This document shows positions 1 to 7,250 of a stretch of DNA of 54,384 nt, in pieces; position 1 is the first letter of the stretch; every line of letters begins with the position of its first letter. The DNA is taken from assembly GCA_934140005.1 (NCBI GenBank), contig CAKPBB010000012.1, positions 1-54,384 of the forward strand, given 5' to 3'. Source of the DNA: an uncultured Clostridia bacterium (lineage in GTDB: Bacteria > Bacillota > Clostridia > TANB77 > CAG-508). The notes under the pieces were generated by a model. That model did not search any database and was not told the DNA's origin. It saw only the letters and a list, made by a program, of their open reading frames with translations. A program made the translations under genes and the position numbers.

Positions 1-69
1 GTTGGAAAATGGTTATCAATTACTTTTATTGGAATACTTTTACCTGGATTTATATTTATGATTGTATAG
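1..69 (+). CDS. C-terminal fragment of a membrane protein (cut by window edge)
   Basis: Frame 1 is open from the first base to a TAG at 67-69 and gives 22 residues, beginning VGKWLSITFIGILLPGFIF. They are almost all hydrophobic and look like one membrane-spanning helix ending right at the C-terminus. The rest of the gene lies outside the window, so the family cannot be named. No terminator hairpin follows, which fits a gene that is part of a longer transcript or already degraded. Confidence 0.4.
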   Translation, partial: VGKWLSITFIGILLPGFIFMIV

Positions 70-150
70 TAACAAATAATAGAAATAATTGGTTTAAAAA
101 AGTTTAAAGAGGTATGTATATCTGATTTTGAACTTATAAATGATATTCTT

Positions 151-345
151 ATGAATCCACACTTTAATGATTTAGAAATTGATAGTCAAAGCGAAGATAA
201 ATTTGGAATTCTTTTAAGAAATTTAAGCAATAAGGGAAGACTATATAATTTACATTTCGATGAATATTCAAAACAAACAAAAGAAAAATATTCATATTTA
301 TTTGTAGCAGATATGAGCAAAAACAAGAGAAAATATCAATGTTAA
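151..345 (+). CDS. Small hypothetical protein, 64 aa
   Basis: This is an acidic/lysine-rich soluble ORF with no signal peptide or membrane segment. The frame is open back to a stop at 70-72, so the real coding region may start earlier; no good Shine-Dalgarno precedes the ATG at 151. The last 7 bases overlap the ATG of the next small ORF (339), an arrangement typical of coupled genes but also of a frameshifted remnant. I recognise no family. It may be the tail of a decayed mobile-element gene. Confidence 0.3.
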   Translation: MNPHFNDLEIDSQSEDKFGILLRNLSNKGRLYNLHFDEYSKQTKEKYSYLFVADMSKNKRKYQC

Positions 346-491
346 AGTATACTTATGAACAAGTTTTAGCATCACAAGCTGAACAAGTTGATACAAAAGC
401 CAATAATATTGATAATTTAAGTAGTTTGGGCAAGTTATTAAGTAATAATTTTGTTCAAACACAGCAAAAGAATAACTTAAAAGCTATATAG
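339..491 (+). CDS. Small hypothetical protein, 50 aa
   Basis: An ATG at 339-341 opens a 50-codon frame ending TAG at 489-491. The protein is glutamine/asparagine-rich (ASQAEQVDTKANNIDNL...), hydrophilic and probably helical, and is not similar to any family I recognise. It overlaps the preceding ORF by 7 bp in another frame. It could be a genuine coupled partner, or a continuation of the same old gene after a frameshift. It is shorter than the usual ORF cut-off and was read directly from the sequence. Confidence 0.28.
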   Translation: MLKYTYEQVLASQAEQVDTKANNIDNLSSLGKLLSNNFVQTQQKNNLKAI

Positions 492-878
492 TATTTTTTC
501 ATGTATACAAAGAAATAAATAGGGAATAGGGGAATAGGCTATTTTTAGAAATGTATAAAAGTATAAAAAAGAAATTTAAAATATTAAAAGAAATTTTAAA
601 TAAAAGAAATTTTAAAACAGAAAAATAAATACATAAAAAATTTATTCTATATAAAATATAAAATAAAAATTTTTTAAAAGTATAAAACTAAACTTAAAAT
701 AATTTAAAGTAAAAAAATATTAATAAATATTCAGAAATTTTAAAATTTAAAATTTTGTGTAAAGTTAAATTTTTTATATAATTTTTTATTTACGAACATT
801 TGTTAATAATGTTTGTAAATAATTTTACATTATAATTTTAGATTACAAATCCATAATATAATTTTGCAATTATAACAC
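492..878. other. AT-rich intergenic stretch before repeat copy A
   Basis: No credible ORF is visible on either strand; the sequence is dominated by A/T runs. A hairpin-capable segment around 793-820 has complementary arms TTACGAACATT and AATGTTTGTAA. The string ATTTTGTG(T/C)AAAGTT near 752-768 recurs upstream of repeat copy B (about 3903-3920). The mobile unit may therefore extend leftward to about 752, although the sequence between there and 879 is poorly conserved. Confidence 0.4.
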
Positions 879-1403
879 GCTAAAATCGATTTTAAGACAT
901 TTTTATATTTAATCAAACAAGTTTATATGTTTATGATTAGATATGCTAATTTATAAATCTAGTGTTTATTATATAATTTTTAGCAGAAATACTGATTTTT
1001 AGGCATTTATTAAAAATGCTCGAAAAAGGCTAAAAAAGCGACGCACGAGAATCAATTTTAAGGCGTTTTTATTTTTCAGACATATAACTTGTTGTTTGAA
1101 TAATTGAGCAAAATATTGAAATATGAGGATTTGCGAAATTTTTATAAAAATAATCTAAAGTTATATAAATTTTTTTAAAATATGTGGTTACAATAATGAA
1201 AAAAAATCCAACCAAGAATAATTAAAAATAATGAGGCTTCAGAATCAAATTTAAGAGAGTTTTATAAGGAAGTAATATAGTTTGTTGTTAGAATAAACAG
1301 CTTAAATACTAGTAATAGCAAGGAATTGCAAGATTTTGTGGGTAGGACCATATATGTATGGTTTTATATTTTGTTCCTACTTCTTTTTGCACAAAACTTT
1401 GAT
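879..1403. repeat. Long noncoding direct repeat, copy A (~525 bp)
   Basis: This segment aligns almost base for base with 4123-4642 in the same orientation, with only scattered substitutions and short indels. Neither copy keeps a long ORF. Three related internal motifs share the core AATCrAwTTTAAG: about 881-907, 1043-1071 and 1238-1266. Near the right end a nested stem (GTAGGAC ... GTTCCTAC enclosing ACCATA-TATG-TATGGT) is followed by a T-rich stretch, resembling a terminator or structured RNA. The copy ends at TTGCACAAAACTTTGAT. With copy B it brackets the 1556-3635 gene pair. Confidence 0.85.
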
Positions 1404-1450
1404 AATCCGATCAGTTTTTGTGGATTTCTATAAAAATTCAAAATTATCTA

Positions 1451-1480
1451 TTGTATATTTTGCTATTAATGTGGTATACT
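1451..1480 (+). promoter_or_regulatory. Sigma-A promoter of the AlbA_2/DUF2971 pair
   Basis: A -35 box TTGTAT (1451-1456) and a -10 box TATACT (1475-1480) are separated by 18 bp, 76 bp upstream of the ATG at 1556. The promoter lies just outside repeat copy A, so the cassette has its own promoter. Confidence 0.65.
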
Positions 1481-1484
1481 AAAT

Positions 1485-1525
1485 TCAATCGAACGATTGA
1501 ACGATTTATTAAACGATTGAACGAT
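1485..1525 (+). promoter_or_regulatory. Operator-like array over the transcription start
   Basis: A perfect dyad, TCAATCG-AA-CGATTGA (1485-1500), overlaps two identical 14-mers AACGATTGAACGAT (1492-1505 and 1512-1525) phased by exactly 20 bp, about two helical turns. The array sits immediately downstream of the -10 box, where a bound protein would block initiation. The product of the next gene, with an AlbA_2 domain and a C-terminal winged helix, is the natural candidate for autoregulation; that link is an inference. Confidence 0.6.
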
Positions 1526-1555
1526 AATAAAAATATAAAACGGAGATGATTATAT

Positions 1556-2842
1556 ATGAATGAAAGCGAACACATAGAATTTAAAGAAAACTATACAGAA
1601 AATATATATAAAGAAATTATTTCATTTTTAAATACCAATTCAGGAACGATATATATTGGATATGATGATAATGGAAATTTAGTTGGATTGAAGAATAGCA
1701 AAGAAATAGAAGAAAAAATATCTAACGGGATAAAAACTAACATATATCCTGATGCTAGAGTTTTTGTCTCAGTAAGCAACGATGTATTTGAAGATAAAAA
1801 TTATATAAGTATTAAAGTTTCAAAAGGTGTAGATATTTATTATTTAAAAGAAAAAGGCATAGTAAAAGGAACATATCTAAGAACTGGCTCATGTTCAATT
1901 CCTGCTTCTGAAGAAACAGTTAAACAAATGATAATTAGGAATAGTAGCCTATCCTTCGAAACATCGATTTCAGGTAATCAGAATTTAACTTTTAATTATA
2001 TAAGTAAATCTTTTTTAGAAAACAATATTGATTTAAATAAATCTAATATAAAAGAAAATTTGCATATAACATCAAATAAAAAGTATACAAATTTAGGATT
2101 ACTTTTTTCAGATCAAAATCCATTTTCCTTTAAATTAGCAGTTTATCAGTCAAGAGAAAAAGAAAACTTTTTAGATAGAAAAGAATTTAATGGTTCTATT
2201 CTTGAAATTTATGATAACTTAATCGAATTCTTGAAATTAAATACAGCAACTTATGGACTAATAAGTTCAAGCATAAGAAAAGATATTGAAGAATATCCTG
2301 AATTTATTTTAAGAGAGATTGTATTAAACTCAATAATCCATCGAGATTATAGTACATTAACATCAAATATTATTAATTTATATAAAGATGACGGAATCGA
2401 ACTTATTAGTTATGGCTCATTATATGGAAATATAACAATAGATGATATTTTGGCTGGATTATCAACATCAAGAAATCCATATTTACAGGCGATTTTTATG
2501 AGAATAAAGAGAGTCGAAGCTATTGGGAGTGGATTAAGAAGAGTAAATTCATACTATGAAAAATTAGGGCTAAATTTTGAAATAAAAGCATTGCCTTCAA
2601 CATTCATTGTAACATTACCTAGAATAACTTTAAATGTTCAAAATATTCAGAATACAGATACCGATATAGATTTAATAATAAAATATATTGAAAAAAATGG
2701 TTCAATTACAAGGAAAATTGCTGAGACATTAATAAAAAAAGAAAAAACCACTACATCAACATTATTAAATAAATTAGTAGATGATAATATTCTAATTAAA
2801 ATCGGTAATGGACCAAGTACACGATATGAAAAGAATAATTAA
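1556..2842 (+). CDS. AlbA_2 / HATPase_c_4 ('divergent AAA_4') putative transcriptional regulator, 428 aa
   Basis: Three parts can be seen. Residues ~1-125 carry an AlbA_2 (Schlafen-like) module: E-x-x-x-x-K near HIEFKENY, then FLNTNSGTIYIGYDDNG. Residues ~245-335 resemble the HATPase_c_4 segment, with LREIVLNSIIHRDYS, a YGSLYGN stretch and GSGLRRV. Residues ~365-428 look like a winged helix (NGSITRKIAETLIKK...LLNKLVDDNILIK). A Shine-Dalgarno GGAG at 1542 supports the start. Proteins of this type are annotated as ATP-binding or DNA-binding regulators, and relatives with an AlbA_2/SLFN fold include defence-associated nucleases. The next gene overlaps its 3' end, so the two are one operon. The pair sits between long direct repeats and behind its own repressor-like operator array. 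Confidence 0.8.
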   Translation: MNESEHIEFKENYTENIYKEIISFLNTNSGTIYIGYDDNGNLVGLKNSKEIEEKISNGIKTNIYPDARVFVSVSNDVFEDKNYISIKVSKGVDIYYLKEKGIVKGTYLRTGSCSIPASEETVKQMIIRNSSLSFETSISGNQNLTFNYISKSFLENNIDLNKSNIKENLHITSNKKYTNLGLLFSDQNPFSFKLAVYQSREKENFLDRKEFNGSILEIYDNLIEFLKLNTATYGLISSSIRKDIEEYPEFILREIVLNSIIHRDYSTLTSNIINLYKDDGIELISYGSLYGNITIDDILAGLSTSRNPYLQAIFMRIKRVEAIGSGLRRVNSYYEKLGLNFEIKALPSTFIVTLPRITLNVQNIQNTDTDIDLIIKYIEKNGSITRKIAETLIKKEKTTTSTLLNKLVDDNILIKIGNGPSTRYEKNN

Positions 2843-3635
2843 TGAATATAAAGAAACATATAGAACTGTATTATTTTTTTCAGATGAAAATATAGAGTCA
2901 ATAAAAAAGGCTAAGTCATATAAAAGTCTTTCACACTATACAAGCATAAAGTCATTAAAATCTATATTAGAAGCTAAAAAGATGAAATTAACCAATATTG
3001 GAAAGTTATCTGATAAAAGTGAACGAAACTCTGTTGGAAGTGAAAAATATTCAGCCTATATTTTTCCATTATCTTTTACACATAAATTAGAAAGCAACGA
3101 AGAGATGTGGAAGAAATTTGGAGATAATTATAGAGGAGTTAAAATTACTTATTGTTTTAATAATAATATAGAGGAACTAATAGATAAAGACTCACTTGCA
3201 GAAGGTATGTATGAGGGTAAAATTAACTCCAAATTTGAATTTTCAGGAAAAAATAGTAATCATTATTTATCCAATGATGAATTGTTGAATAAAGGTCTTT
3301 TAGTACAATTACATTATAATGATGTTGACTATATTAATAAAGAAAAATTAGGATTTGAAAGCTCTTTTAAAATAAAAGATGAGTTTTGGCTTGATTTATA
3401 TAAATTCGGGAAAATTAAAGCAAGGTACGAATATCAAGAAGAAACAAGATTAACTGCAGTTATAATGACAAATAAAAAAATAAAAAAAATTAATTACTTA
3501 TATGTTCCACTTAATCTTGATAAATTAAGAGAATTTAGAATTGAGTTTGGAAACAAATGCAAACAAGAAGATATTGACGAAATTGAAAATATAATAAAAA
3601 AAGAACATTTTAAAAATATAAAGTTAATAAAATAA
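2826..3635 (+). CDS. DUF2971-family protein, 269 aa
   Basis: Typical DUF2971 landmarks are present: LSHYTSIKSLKSIL (residues 35-48), a downstream E66 in SDKSERN, PLSFTHKLESNEEMWKKFGD (81-100), then YRGVKITY. Residues are numbered from the ATG at 2826; another in-frame start lies at 2808. Both starts overlap the preceding gene (which ends at 2842), so translation is probably coupled. No signal peptide or membrane helix is seen, suggesting a cytosolic protein. The biochemical role of DUF2971 is not established to my knowledge. Pairing with an AlbA_2/ATPase regulator inside repeats suggests a defence or toxin-like cassette, which is inference only. Confidence 0.75.
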   Translation: MKRIINEYKETYRTVLFFSDENIESIKKAKSYKSLSHYTSIKSLKSILEAKKMKLTNIGKLSDKSERNSVGSEKYSAYIFPLSFTHKLESNEEMWKKFGDNYRGVKITYCFNNNIEELIDKDSLAEGMYEGKINSKFEFSGKNSNHYLSNDELLNKGLLVQLHYNDVDYINKEKLGFESSFKIKDEFWLDLYKFGKIKARYEYQEETRLTAVIMTNKKIKKINYLYVPLNLDKLREFRIEFGNKCKQEDIDEIENIIKKEHFKNIKLIK

Positions 3636-4122
3636 GTATTATTTAAAATTTATCTATAAAGAGTCAAGAGGGAGTAGGGGAGCATAAAATTAAAACTAAC
3701 TATAATGTATAATATAAAATTAATTAGATAAAGTTTTAAAAATAATTAAAAAAGATTATTAATAATTTTAAAATTATGATAAAACAAATTTAATGAAATA
3801 AAAAAATAATATAAAGTAAATTTAAAATTTAAAATAATTTTAGAATTTTGTAATTAAAATTTTATTTAAAAATTTATAAATTTATATAAATTATTCAATT
3901 TTGATTTTGTGCAAAGTTTTATATAAAATTATATAAAATCTAAAACCGAACATTTCTTTAGATTTAATTTTTACAAATGCAAAACTTTTCTTTTTGATAT
4001 TTATAAATCGATTCAATATTATTACAGCAATTAATAGTTTATTAAAAATTAAATTTATATATCATTTAAAGTATCTATTAGAATTATTATTTGTAGTTTA
4101 AAATAAATTATAAATATAAAGC
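3636..4122. other. AT-rich intergenic stretch before repeat copy B
   Basis: No ORF is supportable. The segment starts with a short purine-rich run (GAGTCAAGAGGGAGTAGGGGAG near 3661-3682) that vaguely resembles the sequence at 520-540 before copy A, followed by long A/T tracts. ATTTTGTGCAAAGTTTTATATA around 3904-3925 and CGAACATTT near 3949 echo the region before copy A. This suggests the duplicated unit was originally longer than the well-conserved 520 bp core. Confidence 0.4.
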
Positions 4123-4642
4123 ACTAAAATCGATTTTAAGACATTTTTATATTTAATTAAACAAGTTATATGTTTATGATTAGATATGTCAATTTATAAA
4201 TTTAGTGTTTATTGTATAATTTTAGTAGAAATGCTGATTTTTAGGCATTTATTAAAAAAGCTCGAAAAAGGCTAAAAAAGCGACGCACGAGAATCGATTT
4301 TAAGGCGTTTTTATTTTTTAGGCATATAACTTGTTGTTTGAATAATTGAGCAAAATATTGAAATATGGGGATTTGTGAAATTTTGATAAAAATAATCTAA
4401 AGTTATATAAATTTTTTAAAATATGTGGTTACAATAATGAAAAAAAATCCAACCAAGAATAATTAAAAATAATGAGGCTTCAGAATCAAATTTAAGAGAG
4501 TTTTATAAGAAAGTAATATAGTTTTGTTAAAATAAATAGCTTAAATAGTAGTAATAACAAGGACTAGCAAGATTTTGCGGGTAGGACCATATATGTATGG
4601 TTTTATATTTTGTTCCTACTCCTTTTTGCACAAAACTTTGAT
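4123..4642. repeat. Long noncoding direct repeat, copy B (~520 bp)
   Basis: Second copy of the 879-1403 repeat in the same orientation, downstream of the DUF2971 gene. All recognisable sub-motifs are kept in order: the AAAATCGATTTTAAG box, the CGCACGAGAATCGATTTTAAGG box, the GGCTTCAGAATCAAATTTAAG box and the nested hairpin around ACCATATATGTATGGT. Substitutions fall in loops and A/T runs, while the motif boxes are nearly unchanged. Recombination between the copies would excise the 1556-3635 pair cleanly. Confidence 0.85.
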
Positions 4643-4651
4643 TTTGTGCAA
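4626..4651. repeat. Perfect 10-bp-arm palindrome at the end of repeat copy B
   Basis: TTGCACAAAA (4626-4635), a 6-nt spacer CTTTGA, then TTTTGTGCAA (4642-4651). Copy A shares only the left arm and spacer (about 1388-1403) and diverges exactly where the right arm begins. This makes 4642 a likely element boundary. The TTTTGTGCAAA string also starts the sequence upstream of copy B (about 3906), as terminal inverted repeats would. Confidence 0.6.
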
Positions 4652-5106
4652 TGTTCAATTATACATTTTAGGCATTAATTTTAACCATTCTCCCACTCTT
4701 TTGTTTTAAAAATATAAAATCTCTTTTTATGCTTTTTATTATATATTTAAAAATATTTTTATTCAATACTTTTTATTTGCTATTTTTCTAATATTTTAAT
4801 ATTGTATTTTATTTTTACTTTTGTAATTCTATGAATTTTCCATTTTTAATATTTTTCTAATTTATATTTTATAAATTTAGTATTTTTAAATTCTGCCATT
4901 TATCTTCTGTTTCTCTCCTTCTCTTCTATGCTTCTAATTTATTTTAAATTCAATTTTTAGCCTTTTTATTTTTAAGACTTACAAATTTATTAAAAAATAA
5001 ACATTGAATTTTTACCACTTCTTAGTTACTTTCTTCAGTAATTCAATAATTTGCATTTATTTTATTGAAAAATCTGTATTTATAGGTAAAACCATATTAG
5101 CAGATA
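4652..5106. other. T-rich intergenic stretch with no recognisable gene
   Basis: About 450 bp of T-rich, low-complexity sequence on the plus strand. I see no ORF with a ribosome binding site on either strand and no clear hairpin terminator. It separates repeat copy B from the YolD/polymerase pair and may be the 3' untranslated tail of that minus-strand operon. Confidence 0.35.
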
Positions 5107-5137
5107 ATAAAAATGCCTTAAAATCGATTCTCGTGCG
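5107..5137 (-). repeat. Inverted 31-bp copy of the repeat's central motif
   Basis: Read on the minus strand this is CGCACGAGAATCGATTTTAAGG followed by CATTTTTAT, matching the central box of copy A (about 1041-1071) and copy B (about 4283-4312) with one or two changes. It stands alone about 28 bp downstream of the yolD-like stop codon. It is too long and too exact to be chance in this AT-rich sequence. Confidence 0.75.
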
Positions 5138-5164
5138 TTTAAAATATAATAAATACTGATTTTG

Positions 5165-5569
5165 CTATTCAATATTTATGTCTAAAATATCTGAAATATC
5201 TATTTTCAAGCCATTTTTCATAATAAACTGATGTTTGTATTCATCTATTTTGAAAAGAGGATCTGTGATTGTTACATATTTTCCTCCCTCCTTTTTATTA
5301 TCAGAAATAAAATATGTTATTTCTATTGTAAAATTTTCATTATTAGAAAGTTTATTTTTTATATCTTGTATTTTTATGTCTATTATATTTTTCATTTCTT
5401 CATCAAGTTCAATTTTTCTATCAGTTAATCTTGCTGTTTCTTTTACTTTATTACCAAAACTTGTTAAAGCCGCAAAAGGAGCAAATTGTGCTGACCTTTG
5501 TTCTATACTCATTTTTGAGTGATTTGACTTTGGTCTTGATAAATTTATAATATCATCATACGTTCCCAT
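5165..5569 (-). CDS. YolD-like protein, 134 aa
   Basis: The N-terminal half carries the YolD hallmark RSAQFAPFAALTS (residues ~25-37) after a short basic lead, then a helix and a beta-rich C-terminal half (TIEITYFISDNKKEGGKYV). YolD-like proteins are small, usually encoded next to UvrX/ImuB-type Y-family polymerases, and are thought to act as accessory subunits, although the mechanism is not settled. The ATG overlaps the polymerase stop codon by one base (TAATG), so the two are translationally coupled. Such pairs are common on plasmids, prophages and integrative elements, which fits the repeat-rich surroundings. Confidence 0.85.
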   Translation of the reverse strand: MGTYDDIINLSRPKSNHSKMSIEQRSAQFAPFAALTSFGNKVKETARLTDRKIELDEEMKNIIDIKIQDIKNKLSNNENFTIEITYFISDNKKEGGKYVTITDPLFKIDEYKHQFIMKNGLKIDISDILDINIE

Positions 5570-7059
5570 TATTCTTTATGACCTCCTACTTGCTCATTTC
5601 TCTCTTTTGTAGTTCCTCCATCTATGAGGTTCATTCCTTTAAGAATTGCATTTTTACCGTATTTCTTCTTTATATCTATTATTGATTTTTGTAACTCATG
5701 TTCTTTTAATTCTTTTTTATAATTTTGTTCTTTAACTGTATAATCAGTAAATAAATTGATTTGTTCGTTTGAATTATCTTTTTGAGCAATGTCTTCATTG
5801 ATAACATTATTAGCTGTGATAATGATTCTTCGAGAAAGAAGGTTCTTATTTATAACTCTATCATATAGTTCTATTATTTGTTCTGTTATTATTTTACTAG
5901 AAGAAGTATAGTGTTCTAAATTTTGCGTACCATGGGCATGTTTAGGCACATTTCTTCCATATCTATCAACTGTTATTTCGCCAGTATAGTTTCTTGATTT
6001 ATCTTTTAAATTATCTATATCATATCCAATATCAAGAACTAATTGATTAGTAACTAAATGTTTATCTACTAAATCTAAAGATAGAAGTTCTGCCATTTCT
6101 TTTACAATTAACTTCGTTTTAGTATAATCATAAGGGCAATGGAGTACTTGACCAGAACTTATACTATTAGTTGCTGGAGTATAGTTCTTTATGCTTTGCA
6201 TTGTACAAGTTTCGATTCCCCAAGCATGGTCTATCAATAACTCAGCATTTATTCCAAAAAGATTGAAAAGTTTATCCTCGTTGTGAATAGAGCATCTTGC
6301 AATATCTCCCATAGTAAACATATTATTTTGTTCTAATTTTTTTGAAATACCTTTACCAACTCTCCAAAAATCTGTTAATGGTGTATGTGACCATAATTGT
6401 CTTTTATACATATTTTCATCTAAACAGGCTATTCTAACACCATATTTATTTGGTATAGCATGTTTAGCTTCAATATCTAATGCTACTTTTGCAAGATACA
6501 AATTAGTTCCAACACCACAGGTTGAGGTAATACCAGTTTCTTCATATACCTCATGCATAATTTTAGTAGCTAATGAGCTTGCTTTCATTTGGTATGTTTT
6601 TAAATAATGTGTAACATCTATAAATACTTCATCTATTGAATATACATATATATCATCTGGTGAGAAATACTTTAAGTATATATTATATATTTTAGTACTA
6701 TATTGCATATATTTGTTCATTTGAGGTGGTGCAGCAATATAATCTAATTCATATTCTGGATGTTGCTTTAATTCTATTTTATCAATTGATTTTCCTTTAA
6801 ATGTATGGCCTAATAATTGATGTTTTCTATTTGTATTTATTTCTCTAACTTTTTGGATTACCTCAAAAAGACGAAGTCTGCCTGGAATACCATATTCTTT
6901 TAAAGAAGGACTTACTGCAAGGCAAATTGTCTTTTCAGTTCTACTAGTATCTGCAACTACTAAATTTGTTGTTAATGGATTTAAATTTCGTTCAACACAT
7001 TCTACTGAAGCATAGAAGCTTTTTAAATCTATAGCAATATATATGTTTCGCTCTTGCAT
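5569..7059 (-). CDS. Y-family translesion DNA polymerase (UvrX/DinP-like), 496 aa
   Basis: The start is set at the ATG preceded by TAAGGAGGTATTAC; an upstream in-frame extension lacks a ribosome site. Catalytic carboxylates appear as D11 in IAIDLKSFYASVE and D143/E144 in YSIDEVFIDV. A helix-hairpin-helix region follows (DFWRVGKGISKKLEQ), then the little-finger region. This is the accessory, UvrX-like type rather than DinB, which is encoded separately at 36133-37344. It inserts opposite damaged bases during SOS. The gene precedes and is coupled to the YolD-like gene. The sequence KDNSNEQINLF near residue 440 resembles a beta-clamp binding peptide of the QxxLF type, here QINLF. Confidence 0.9.
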   Translation of the reverse strand: MQERNIYIAIDLKSFYASVECVERNLNPLTTNLVVADTSRTEKTICLAVSPSLKEYGIPGRLRLFEVIQKVREINTNRKHQLLGHTFKGKSIDKIELKQHPEYELDYIAAPPQMNKYMQYSTKIYNIYLKYFSPDDIYVYSIDEVFIDVTHYLKTYQMKASSLATKIMHEVYEETGITSTCGVGTNLYLAKVALDIEAKHAIPNKYGVRIACLDENMYKRQLWSHTPLTDFWRVGKGISKKLEQNNMFTMGDIARCSIHNEDKLFNLFGINAELLIDHAWGIETCTMQSIKNYTPATNSISSGQVLHCPYDYTKTKLIVKEMAELLSLDLVDKHLVTNQLVLDIGYDIDNLKDKSRNYTGEITVDRYGRNVPKHAHGTQNLEHYTSSSKIITEQIIELYDRVINKNLLSRRIIITANNVINEDIAQKDNSNEQINLFTDYTVKEQNYKKELKEHELQKSIIDIKKKYGKNAILKGMNLIDGGTTKERNEQVGGHKE

Positions 7060-7112
7060 GTAATACCTCCTTAAAAATAATAATTCTAGTATATCATTTT
7101 TATAATATATTG

Positions 7113-7127
7113 TAAACAATTGTTTGG
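7113..7127 (-). promoter_or_regulatory. Degenerate LexA-like box upstream of the Y-family polymerase
   Basis: TAAACAATTGTTTGG lies about 55 bp upstream of the polymerase ATG and contains the perfect dyad AAACAATTGTTT. It resembles the Gram-positive LexA consensus CGAAC-N4-GTTYG but lacks the leading CG. SOS control of this gene type is usual, so the site is plausible but weaker than the one at dinB. Confidence 0.35.
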
Positions 7128-7180
7128 TATATTGTTATGTAAAAAGTGGCAATCTTATATAATTACCACTTTAAATTAAA

Positions 7181-7246
7181 TTCTTAACCAACAAACTATA
7201 TTACTTTTTTATAAAACTCTCTTAAATTCGATTCTGAAGCTTCATT
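7181..7246 (-). repeat. Inverted ~65-bp fragment of the long repeat
   Basis: The minus strand reads AATGAAGCTTCAGAATCGAA, then TTTAAGAGAGTTTTATAA and AAGTAATATAGTTTGTTG. It aligns with copy A (about 1231-1294) and copy B (about 4472-4535) over some 64 positions with only a handful of differences. It lies upstream of the polymerase gene and abuts the stop codon of the 7251-8204 gene. With the 5107-5137 fragment it brackets the YolD/polymerase pair. Confidence 0.75.
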
Positions 7247-7250
7247 TATA

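Noticed and set aside
1591..1779. Minus-strand 62-aa ORF inside the AlbA_2 gene
   Set aside because: Lies fully within a well-supported gene on the other strand, with no ribosome site or recognisable protein features.
879..4642. The duplicated motif boxes as a CRISPR array
   Set aside because: Boxes recur only three times per copy, at irregular spacing of about 160-195 bp, with no spacers of uniform length and no cas genes.
5100..7250. YolD/polymerase pair as part of a complete prophage
   Set aside because: No integrase, capsid, terminase or lysis genes are present; only the pair and repeat fragments are seen.
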